IMG/VR virus record: IMGVR_UViG_3300042880_001026
Location: 1-49,782 of that record
Strand: one strand, 5' to 3'
DNA from: a virus
DNA: 49,782 nucleotides
In this document: positions 1-6,332 of the stretch, piece by piece
Layout of the letters: the number at the start of each line of letters is the position of its first letter
Numbering within the stretch: position 1 is the stretch's first letter
The notes under the pieces: model-generated
What the model was told of the DNA's origin: nothing
What the model saw: the letters and a program-made list of their open reading frames with translations, nothing else
The model's database searches: none
Position numbers and translations under genes: made by a program

Positions 1-160
1 TTTTTTGGCGATTATTAAGGTTATCGCCTTGACCTTTTAAGTTGTAACCTTCTTTATCTTGCTTTGAACTGTTGAACTTCACAAAATTGGTGGAAGTAAG
101 GAAGTGGTTTGATTTGGTTGGTTGGTTGGTGTAGCCGCCTTTCGGAAGTAACTTTATAAA

Positions 161-187
161 TTTATACAATATTTTTTATCTTGTCAA
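161..187 (-). promoter_or_regulatory. Promoter reading off the left end (late capsid operon if circular)
   Basis: TTGACA occupies 187-182 on the minus strand. TATAAA lies at 166-161 (15-bp spacer) and TAAATT at 164-159 (17-bp spacer). Nothing lies downstream on this strand inside the window, so it only makes sense if the right end of the window (scaffold and capsid genes) follows. Confidence 0.5.
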
Positions 188-311
188 GAATATTTATGTA
201 AAAGACTTAAAAAGGGCTATTATATAAGGATTGTTTAGCTTGATTGTTTCTATTTAATCATGTTTTTTTGTATTTATTTTTTGTTACTATATATAATAGA
301 GTAAATTATAT

Positions 312-340
312 TTGACAAATGATAAAGATGTTACTATAAA
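312..340 (+). promoter_or_regulatory. Sigma70-type promoter for 373-937
   Basis: TTGACA (312-317), 17-bp spacer, TATAAA (335-340). The predicted transcript start near 347 leaves an AT-rich leader of about 26 nt without a Shine-Dalgarno site before the ATG at 373. Confidence 0.7.
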
Positions 341-372
341 ATTCAGATATTAATTAATATTAATAAATTACT

Positions 373-699
373 ATGTACTACTATAACACACCCAAAGAAG
401 CTGTAAATGAATTTAAAAAACTTGTTTATTTTTATAATTGCTCCCCAACAGATAAAGTTAAAAAATATCAAAATAGGGCTTGGTTAGAATTTACGCATAA
501 CTGTGAGATAAATTCTAAAAAAATGACTTTAGTTGTAAAATTTAAAAAAAACAGTGTCAAAACAATTGATCAACTACCAACAGTCAAAGCCGAGCGTGTC
601 GTGCCTCAATTTGTAGTTTTACCAGATGGAACTGAAAAAGAGTTTGAAACTTCCAAGCAACATTTTGTTTTTAAAAATAATACTTTTATACTTATTTAG
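373..699 (+). CDS. Hypothetical protein, 108 aa
   Basis: Not recognised. A basic, soluble-looking protein with alternating charged and hydrophobic segments and no membrane helix. It is the first gene after a near-consensus promoter and is followed by a 50-aa gene and a rho-independent terminator, so the two form a short early-type operon. It has no Shine-Dalgarno sequence. Position next to the control region suggests an early host- or phage-regulatory role, but nothing in the sequence proves that. Confidence 0.65.
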   Translation: MYYYNTPKEAVNEFKKLVYFYNCSPTDKVKKYQNRAWLEFTHNCEINSKKMTLVVKFKKNSVKTIDQLPTVKAERVVPQFVVLPDGTEKEFETSKQHFVFKNNTFILI

Positions 700-748
700 T
701 TTTCTTTTATAGTACTAACTACCGTCAACTGGTTTTTAGTGCTAAATA

Positions 749-766
749 AAGTAAATTAATTTACTT
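749..766. promoter_or_regulatory. 18-bp perfect palindrome
   Basis: AAGTAAATTAATTTACTT is a perfect palindrome lying between the genes at 373-699 and 785-937. It could be an operator or a small hairpin; no matching copy was noticed elsewhere. Confidence 0.4.
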
Positions 767-784
767 AAATTATTAAAAATTACT

Positions 785-937
785 ATGTTTTACTCCCTTA
801 ACCAAAAAACTTTTAACAAAACAGGTTATCAAGTTTTAGACTTACCAAAAGTTATCAATAATTTTTATAAACTAAATTTCAAAAAAAGAATTTGGTTTTA
901 TGATCAAGATTTAAATTTAATCACTTTTATAAACTAA
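785..937 (+). CDS. Small hypothetical protein, 50 aa
   Basis: ATG at 785, TAA at 935-937. The product is rich in aromatic and basic residues (starts MFYSLNQKTF) and has no recognisable domain. It lies 85 nt after the preceding gene and 8 nt before a clear terminator hairpin, which supports it as the last gene of the unit. The codon bias is AT-rich like its neighbour. Confidence 0.5.
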   Translation: MFYSLNQKTFNKTGYQVLDLPKVINNFYKLNFKKRIWFYDQDLNLITFIN

Positions 938-945
938 CCTTTCAG

Positions 946-966
946 AACCCCTTTTTAGGGGGTTTT
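946..966 (+). terminator. Rho-independent terminator
   Basis: AACCCC (946-951) pairs with GGGGTT (959-964) around a 7-nt loop, followed by T residues. It closes the 373-937 unit. Confidence 0.75.
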
Positions 967-998
967 ATAAAGATTTAGTCTTTTGATTTACAGTTATT

Positions 999-1316
999 TT
1001 AAGCTAATTCTAAACTTTTATTTCCATTAGTTATTTGTGCCAGCACAGTTTTACCCGCCGTCAAAAAGTGGGTATATGTACCGTCTCGATTGTCCACGGT
1101 TGACACAGCCGAGGTTATCACAGCACTGATTGCCTTTGATTTGGCTACCCCAGCGTTGGCTAGTAGTTCCGCCATATCCTTTGAGATGTAAAAGTGGTAC
1201 AGCTTGCCCGACCTGGTCACTCCATCTGGCTTGCGAGGGCTTAGCTCTTTTGCTCTTTGCTTGCGAGGCGACTTGTCTTTGCCTCTAGTTCGCCTTTGTG
1301 GTGTTTGATCTGTCAT
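999..1316 (-). CDS. Basic hypothetical protein, 105 aa, GC-richer than its surroundings
   Basis: The first 35 residues are very basic (Arg/Lys/Pro-rich, e.g. QRRTRGKDKSPRKQR), followed by a compact segment (KLYHFYISKDMAELLANAGVA) that could be a small DNA-binding fold. The coding sequence is visibly GC-richer than the flanking genes, suggesting acquisition by transfer. It has its own minus-strand promoter whose -10 box ends 7 nt before the ATG, predicting a leaderless mRNA. Function unknown; a nucleic-acid-binding role is inferred from charge only. Confidence 0.65.
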   Translation of the reverse strand: MTDQTPQRRTRGKDKSPRKQRAKELSPRKPDGVTRSGKLYHFYISKDMAELLANAGVAKSKAISAVITSAVSTVDNRDGTYTHFLTAGKTVLAQITNGNKSLELA

Positions 1317-1323
1317 AGCTAAC

Positions 1324-1352
1324 TTACTAAATTACTTTTTAAGTAATGTCAA
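1324..1352 (-). promoter_or_regulatory. Leaderless promoter for 999-1316
   Basis: On the minus strand TTGACA (1352-1347), 17-bp spacer, TAGTAA (1329-1324), then exactly 7 nt to the ATG at 1316. Transcription would start at or within a base or two of the start codon. Confidence 0.65.
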
Positions 1353-1392
1353 AATATTAAAACTAAATACTTACAAACATTAAACATATTAG

Positions 1393-1434
1393 TTGACAAA
1401 AGATTACACTTACTGTACTATAAATACAGTACAG
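1393..1434 (+). promoter_or_regulatory. Promoter with overlapping palindromic operator
   Basis: TTGACA (1393-1398), 17-bp spacer, TACTAT (1416-1421). The -10 box sits inside an inverted repeat, CTGTACT (1413-1419) and AGTACAG (1428-1434), separated by 8 bp. This is the geometry expected for a dimeric repressor site. The predicted start is near 1428, about 30 nt before a terminator hairpin. Confidence 0.6.
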
Positions 1435-1458
1435 TTTTTAGTAATTCTGTATCAAATA

Positions 1459-1480
1459 CCCCTCCTTTGAGGGGCTTGTT
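1459..1480 (+). terminator. Terminator/attenuator hairpin ahead of the HTH-terL operon
   Basis: CCCCTC (1459-1464), loop CTTT, GAGGGG (1469-1474), then CTTGTTTA. Only about 50 nt separate the upstream promoter start from this hairpin. It therefore either ends a short RNA or attenuates transcription into the packaging operon. Confidence 0.6.
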
Positions 1481-1481
1481 T

Positions 1482-1849
1482 ATAGCCGTGAACTGGTTTT
1501 ACCCTTGACAATACTATAGCCGTGAACTGATTATATGAGTATATGAATGTTTATAAAAGTTTTCACGATTTACCTTTTGATACACTTGACCCCGTAGCTT
1601 ATGCGGTCTTGTCTAAGCTTGTGGCAAGACTTACAAACAAAACTGATATTATCAAAGTTAATAATGAAGAATTAGACGCACTATTTAAAGGCAAAAAACC
1701 TATTGGCAGAGATAGGATTGATAAATATATTAATGAATTAGTAGCTGGAAAATATATCACTAGAGAACAAAAAAGAAATCCACAAGGGCAATTTGATTAT
1801 AATGAAATCAAGATAATAACTAATTTAGTAGAATAGCCGTGAACTGATT
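1482..1849. repeat. Three 17-bp direct repeats flanking the HTH gene
   Basis: ATAGCCGTGAACTGRTT occurs at 1482-1498, 1516-1532 and 1833-1849 in the same orientation. The second and third copies are identical and the first has one change. A diverged copy (TACCGTCAACTGGTT) is at 720-734. Copies 1 and 2 are 34 bp apart, about three helical turns. The third overlaps the stop codon of the HTH gene, just before terL. Possible binding sites for the HTH protein, or part of a pac site. Confidence 0.75.
1543..1836 (+). CDS. Winged-helix/HTH protein, possible small terminase or regulator
   Basis: 97 aa. The C-terminal half (GRDRIDKYINELVAGKYITREQ, then a basic RNPQGQFDY wing) looks like the recognition helix and wing seen in phage helix-turn-helix proteins. 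It sits directly upstream of the terminase large subunit, the usual place of a small terminase subunit. 17-bp direct repeats lie before and after it, including one across its stop codon. It may be TerS binding a pac region, or a repressor of its own operon; I cannot separate these from sequence. A TTATAT box ends 6 nt before the ATG, so it may be translated leaderlessly. Confidence 0.65.
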   Translation: MNVYKSFHDLPFDTLDPVAYAVLSKLVARLTNKTDIIKVNNEELDALFKGKKPIGRDRIDKYINELVAGKYITREQKRNPQGQFDYNEIKIITNLVE

Positions 1850-1854
1850 TTGCA

Positions 1855-3492
1855 ATGGACACAGAAAACCTAGACATCAATTATGAAATATCACCTGAAA
1901 AGTTAAAGGAATTAAACAAAACTTATAGATTAGTTAAAGTTTCACCAACTCAGTCAAGAGATATACAGTCTATTTTATCAAACAAATTTCCTCTTTGTTT
2001 AATCGCTGGGGCTAGAGACTCGGGTAAATCAGTGAGTTTGTATTTGGTTATTGCTTATATTCTTTTAGGGGGTTTAGGCAAATGGAAGGCTAATATTCTT
2101 TTGATGAGAAACACTAAAGAATCCGCTAAAAAAACTATTTTTGATGGTGTAGTTAAATCAGTTTTAGAGTTTTTACAAATTGATTATAACGAATTAAAAC
2201 AAAAAAGTTATGATAGAGGTAGAATTACAATCAATGGTCACCAAATCCGTATTGACTCCTTCGATGTGGACGCCAACAACTCGGCAAGATTAAAAGGTTA
2301 CAAAGATATTACTCATGTTTTTGTCGAAGAGTTTGCTGAAGTTATGCGTTGGGATATGTGGAATCAGCTTTGGCAAACAATCCCTAGGTTTTTTGATTTA
2401 ACTTGGCAAGAAACTGAAGCTTATCAGTCCACTACGATTGATCAAGTTACTGGTGAATCTTACACCCAAACCAAATACCGAAAAGTAACCAAAACCCAAA
2501 AATGGAGGGGTCAAGTTATTTGTGCTTTTAACACACCCCCTTCAAATTCTCCAATCTTAAATGATTTTTATGATTTAGAGCTTAGCGAATACGACGGGTT
2601 TTACCACATGAAACCTAAGTCTGGGGTAATTTTAGAAAAGGATTATAACACTGGTGAATTGTTTCCGCACCCTGACGGCTTGAAATACGAAGATTTAGGC
2701 TGGCACTATTCTTTTTCAACTGTTTATGACAACACAGTTTTGCTTAAAAAACTGAAAGAGGAAGGCGGGGAAAGGGCGGTAAAATTGTATTTATATCAGC
2801 AACATACACGATATAAAACGACTGACCCATATTATTATTTAACCAATACTTTAGGTTTGGTAGGCACTGGTCGGAGCGGTAGAGTCTTTAACAATTGGGA
2901 AAGTATAAGTTTGGAAGAGTACAAAAAGATTGAGGCTACTGAGTTTTACGGAATTGACTGGGGTTTTTCTGGCGAAGGCGACCCTTCCGCTTTGACTGCT
3001 GTCAAGCATGTTCCAGCTCAAAAACTAGATGAGTTGCCTTGTATTTACGTCAATAATTTATTGTACGAAAAAGGGCTGTCTTTACCTGATTTAGTCAAAA
3101 GAATAATGCAAAGTGTGCCAAATTATGCTAATGTTGACTTTTATATCGATCACATGCCAGTAGCTAAATCAGAGCTAATTGACAAAGGGTTTAGCCCTAG
3201 TTATATACATTTAGCTGACAAAGGTTCGGGTAGTAGGGCAACAAGTGTGAGCTATATTGCTGGTAATTTTAAAGTTTATTTTGTAGATAACAAAGTATTA
3301 CAAAAAGAAGTAGAAAAATATAGATGGTTACTAGATAGAGATGGCAGACCAACTGGTGAGCCTAGTGATGGTGACGATCACATAATTGACTCAATTAAAT
3401 ACCCAGTTTATACCAAATTACACCCTAAGCAAAATGAAAAATCAAACTGGTGGAAAGAGTATTATAGGCTACTTGCACAGGCAGAGGCTTGA
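1855..3492 (+). CDS. terL: Terminase large subunit
   Basis: 545 aa, full length for the family. It is the DNA-packaging motor that cuts concatemers and drives DNA through the portal. The N-terminal ATPase shows a Walker A motif near residues 51-59 (AGARDSGKS) and a Walker B-like segment near 154-160 (HVFVEEF). The C-terminal RNase H-like nuclease has Asp-bearing motifs near residue 363 (YGIDWGFSGEGDPSA) and near 515 (DGDDHIIDSIKYP). It starts 18 nt after the HTH gene and is followed by the portal 33 nt later. No SD sequence is visible; a copy of the 17-bp repeat lies directly upstream of its ATG. Confidence 0.95.
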   Translation: MDTENLDINYEISPEKLKELNKTYRLVKVSPTQSRDIQSILSNKFPLCLIAGARDSGKSVSLYLVIAYILLGGLGKWKANILLMRNTKESAKKTIFDGVVKSVLEFLQIDYNELKQKSYDRGRITINGHQIRIDSFDVDANNSARLKGYKDITHVFVEEFAEVMRWDMWNQLWQTIPRFFDLTWQETEAYQSTTIDQVTGESYTQTKYRKVTKTQKWRGQVICAFNTPPSNSPILNDFYDLELSEYDGFYHMKPKSGVILEKDYNTGELFPHPDGLKYEDLGWHYSFSTVYDNTVLLKKLKEEGGERAVKLYLYQQHTRYKTTDPYYYLTNTLGLVGTGRSGRVFNNWESISLEEYKKIEATEFYGIDWGFSGEGDPSALTAVKHVPAQKLDELPCIYVNNLLYEKGLSLPDLVKRIMQSVPNYANVDFYIDHMPVAKSELIDKGFSPSYIHLADKGSGSRATSVSYIAGNFKVYFVDNKVLQKEVEKYRWLLDRDGRPTGEPSDGDDHIIDSIKYPVYTKLHPKQNEKSNWWKEYYRLLAQAEA

Positions 3493-3525
3493 CATACCTA
3501 CAAAAAACCTAAAACTTGCTATTAA

Positions 3526-4992
3526 ATGGAGATAAGCACCCGAAACTGGATAGAAAACTTTAAAAAAGGGCAAATGTATGATAACGGATCTAGTTATTTT
3601 AGCACCTCAAACTATAGTTTTGATGTAAATAGCTATGGCGTACAAACCGATACAAGGTTTGATCCACAGACTGTCACTGCTCTTGCAATGGCTGAGCCTG
3701 TGTTCATCGGGATTTTTACCAAAATTGCTAATGCCATCAAAAGTTTAGACAAAAGTGTCTATGAAGTAGATGAAGTAGATAAATCTGGCGTACCCGTTAA
3801 AACTAAAAAAGCCAAAAAATTATACAAATGGCTTAAAGAAGCTGGAATGGAAAAAGTTTTAGAAAAAATGCTTGTCTCAGCTTTTGGCACTGGAATGGGA
3901 GGTGGGGTTTGTTTCCCAACTAAGAAAAACGGCAGACTGGTTTTTAGGTTTGAACCATATATTGTAGAAGGAAGGACAAGGGTTGGCTTTTATGGAGACG
4001 ATGGAATTAATAACGAAATCACAAAAGTTGTAATTTTAGATCAGTATGCACAAGAAATCCCGGACTATACTTTTGAAGGTTCGAGACTAAAGAAATATGT
4101 TTATCACTTTCAGTATGTCAACCCAAACGGGACTGAAGGTTTTGGATCAAATGGCTTGATTGGAGCAATGCGGGCAATGTCTTTAAGAAGGGCTTTTGAC
4201 CAGACTAACGAAGCCATGGCAAAAAATGGAATGAAGCAAAGCTTAATTGCTTCTTTAGATGGAAAAGCAATGAGTGAAGCTGGGTTAAGTCCAAAAGAGA
4301 TTGTAGATAGCCGAGTTAAAGCTAAGGAATTATTGCAAAATAATACAGGAATTAGAAATGCTGGCGGTGTGATGTTTATAGACTTACCATTAAATCTTAA
4401 AGAAATTTCCTTAAATAACTCACAAAACAGAACAATAGAATACAAAAAAGCAATTGAAGAGGATCTTTGGCTAACAATGGCAATGGATAAAGCAAACTGG
4501 CTTGGAGGGAATGCTAAATATTCTAACTTGGAAGAAATCTCTGACAACCAGTTAAAAGATTTAAGGTGGGTTTTAAAGTGTATTCATAATATGTTTGAGT
4601 GGTGCTTGTCTTTCCACCCAGAATACGAGGAAGGTCGATTTATTTTTAGGACAGCGAGAGAAGTTACAGCTGAAGAAATTAAAATAAGAGAAGCTAAATT
4701 AAAGGAACTAGCAATGTATGCTAATAATCTCAAAATTCTAAACGAAACCTTTAGCTCGCTTGGTCATAGTGTATTGCCTACCGAAGAGAAAATGGCAACT
4801 ATGCTTACTCAAGGCATGCTTTGGCACAAAACCTCAGAGCCTATAATTCTCAAGCCTGCCGACACTGACGGGGTGGCAGATGACTTCACCCAAATTACAA
4901 GTGCTGAGTCAATAAATCGTAGCAAGCCCGACTTTATGGACAATCTAAGAAAAAGAGTTAATAAAAGTTTTGAAAGTGTTTTAAATTCTTAA
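3526..4992 (+). CDS. Portal protein
   Basis: 488 aa. It forms the dodecameric ring at the capsid vertex through which DNA enters and to which the connector binds. Features match phage portal proteins of the HK97/SPP1 type: an N-terminal segment ending in an Ala/Glu-rich stretch (ALAMAEPVFIGIFTKIA), a central alpha/beta body, a run GSNGLIGAMRAMSLRRAFDQ resembling the portal stem region, and a helical C-terminus. The position immediately after terL is canonical. The capsid gene is not downstream but on the opposite strand at the other end of the window, which is unusual. Confidence 0.9.
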   Translation: MEISTRNWIENFKKGQMYDNGSSYFSTSNYSFDVNSYGVQTDTRFDPQTVTALAMAEPVFIGIFTKIANAIKSLDKSVYEVDEVDKSGVPVKTKKAKKLYKWLKEAGMEKVLEKMLVSAFGTGMGGGVCFPTKKNGRLVFRFEPYIVEGRTRVGFYGDDGINNEITKVVILDQYAQEIPDYTFEGSRLKKYVYHFQYVNPNGTEGFGSNGLIGAMRAMSLRRAFDQTNEAMAKNGMKQSLIASLDGKAMSEAGLSPKEIVDSRVKAKELLQNNTGIRNAGGVMFIDLPLNLKEISLNNSQNRTIEYKKAIEEDLWLTMAMDKANWLGGNAKYSNLEEISDNQLKDLRWVLKCIHNMFEWCLSFHPEYEEGRFIFRTAREVTAEEIKIREAKLKELAMYANNLKILNETFSSLGHSVLPTEEKMATMLTQGMLWHKTSEPIILKPADTDGVADDFTQITSAESINRSKPDFMDNLRKRVNKSFESVLNS

Positions 4993-4996
4993 TAAT

Positions 4997-5179
4997 ATGA
5001 ACTATAAAATATTAAAATATGCAAAAGTGCTTGGGGTGACTCCCGAAAGACTCCAAGAAATCATTGATGATATAAACTTTTTAAATGAACAAGAAGAGAA
5101 AAGTTTAAATCTTTCTATGAAATCACCAAAATCTAAACCAATGAATTCTGAGGAAATGATGAGTTGGTTGGAAAAATAA
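4997..5179 (+). CDS. Small hypothetical protein, 60 aa
   Basis: Starts 4 nt after the portal gene. Helical, charged protein (KYAKVLGVTPERLQEIIDDIN) with an HTH-like N-terminal helix pair; no membrane segment. Its place between portal and the MuF-like gene suggests a head-assembly accessory role, which is inferred from context only. Confidence 0.65.
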   Translation: MNYKILKYAKVLGVTPERLQEIIDDINFLNEQEEKSLNLSMKSPKSKPMNSEEMMSWLEK

Positions 5180-5187
5180 TTAAACAA

Positions 5188-6300
5188 ATGTTTCCCAAAA
5201 TCCAGTCCAAAGGTTTAAACAAAACTGTACTGATAAATTTACACAAAGATTTACTAAGTGAAGTTATAAATACCCGTGAACTAGAAATCAGTGAGAAGGT
5301 TTTAGCAAAATGTGCTGAGTTTTCTAGGTTACACAGCCAAACTATACTCTTTGGAGTGCCTGATTTGGGTGAAATTGATTCTAGCCCTAAGGCTTGCATT
5401 TATAGGAACTTTGACTATTCCTTTGACGGATTAAACGAATTTATAAAAAAAGAGGCTATAAATCGAAATGCTGAAGCCTTTTCTGATTGGCTTGTAGAAA
5501 AATTTGAGTTTGCTAGAGATTTTTTTATTCGTGCTACAGATCCAGAGGTTGCTGACGAAGTTGAGCAAAAATTCATTGATGTTTTGGATTTGCTGGAAAC
5601 TTTTTTACAAGCCGAATTTGCAAAAACTTTGTTACCACTTTTAGAAAAAATTGAAGATGAAACTAGATCAGAGCTTTTGAGAATTTATGGTTTAGAAATT
5701 AGCGATAAAGAAAAAAAGAATTTAGCTTTAAAATTTTTAAATAAAAAAGAAGTAGAAAGCGTGGATCTTTTCCAAGGTGAAGTTCAAAAGAAATTGAATG
5801 ATAAAACATTTGAGCAATTTTTAGCAATTTTAGTAATTTTAAATTTACCAAAACCCAACAAAGAAATCTTGGAATCTGAATTATCCAGAGCCAATTTTGG
5901 CTATCTCTCAAATATCAAAGGGTTTTTTTGGAACTCTTTTAGACAACTTGGTGAAAAAATGTTTGATAACCTTGCTTTTAAAAGATCTTTAGAAACTGAT
6001 CAGGTAGAAAATACGAGATTTAACAGAAATGATTTTAATCTTTCTGTGCTTGCTCATGCTAGAGCCTATTTTAGAGCTTTAGTGTATCAATCCAGCAAAT
6101 CTAAAACAGATAAGTTTAAATTGGTTGTAGCCCCAAGTTTATTGCCAAATCTAAATCCTTCAGGAATGACTAACAAATATTTAGGTCAAATAAAAACTTT
6201 TGATGAGTGGGCAAGGATAAATGGAACTGAAAATATAAATGTTGTAGCTGGTTTGGGATTGCACCATGGAAGCTTGGAATATTATTATCCTGTTATTTGA
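5188..6300 (+). CDS. Putative minor head protein (MuF/SPP1 gp7-like)
   Basis: 370 aa from the ATG at 5188, 8 nt after the previous stop; an in-frame TTG at 5164 would overlap that gene and is less likely. Mostly helical. The C-terminal part has an Ala/Arg-rich helix (SVLAHARAYFRALVY) and ends with a GLGLHHGSLEYYYP segment, reminiscent of the conserved His/Gly end of Phage_Mu_F head-morphogenesis proteins. Location after portal fits that family. Similarity is weak, so the call rests largely on position. Confidence 0.6.
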   Translation: MFPKIQSKGLNKTVLINLHKDLLSEVINTRELEISEKVLAKCAEFSRLHSQTILFGVPDLGEIDSSPKACIYRNFDYSFDGLNEFIKKEAINRNAEAFSDWLVEKFEFARDFFIRATDPEVADEVEQKFIDVLDLLETFLQAEFAKTLLPLLEKIEDETRSELLRIYGLEISDKEKKNLALKFLNKKEVESVDLFQGEVQKKLNDKTFEQFLAILVILNLPKPNKEILESELSRANFGYLSNIKGFFWNSFRQLGEKMFDNLAFKRSLETDQVENTRFNRNDFNLSVLAHARAYFRALVYQSSKSKTDKFKLVVAPSLLPNLNPSGMTNKYLGQIKTFDEWARINGTENINVVAGLGLHHGSLEYYYPVI

Positions 6301-6325
6301 CACAACCCCATTTTAACATTTTGAT
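6297..6325 (+). promoter_or_regulatory. Probable leaderless promoter for the tail spike
   Basis: TTGACA (6297-6302) overlaps the stop codon of the preceding gene. A 17-bp spacer is followed by TTTGAT (6320-6325), then 7 nt to the ATG at 6333, the same geometry as the other leaderless promoters here. The -10 box matches consensus at only 4 of 6 positions. Confidence 0.45.
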
Positions 6326-6332
6326 TTTATCA

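Larger units (their letters stand above)
1..372. other. Non-coding left-end control region
   Basis: No convincing gene in 372 bases. It holds a minus-strand promoter (187-161), a plus-strand promoter (312-340), a perfect 6-bp inverted repeat GGCGAT/ATCGCC (7-12 and 23-28) and a second pair AAGGTTA/TAACCTT on the minus strand. If the molecule is circular, this is the divergent control region between the capsid operon (minus) and the early/packaging genes (plus). Confidence 0.6.

Noticed and set aside
3489-3525. TTGACA upstream of the portal gene
   Set aside because: No acceptable -10 at 16-18 bp; it arises at the TGA stop of terL.
4110-4547. Long minus-strand frame inside the portal gene
   Set aside because: Antisense shadow; no promoter or sensible product.
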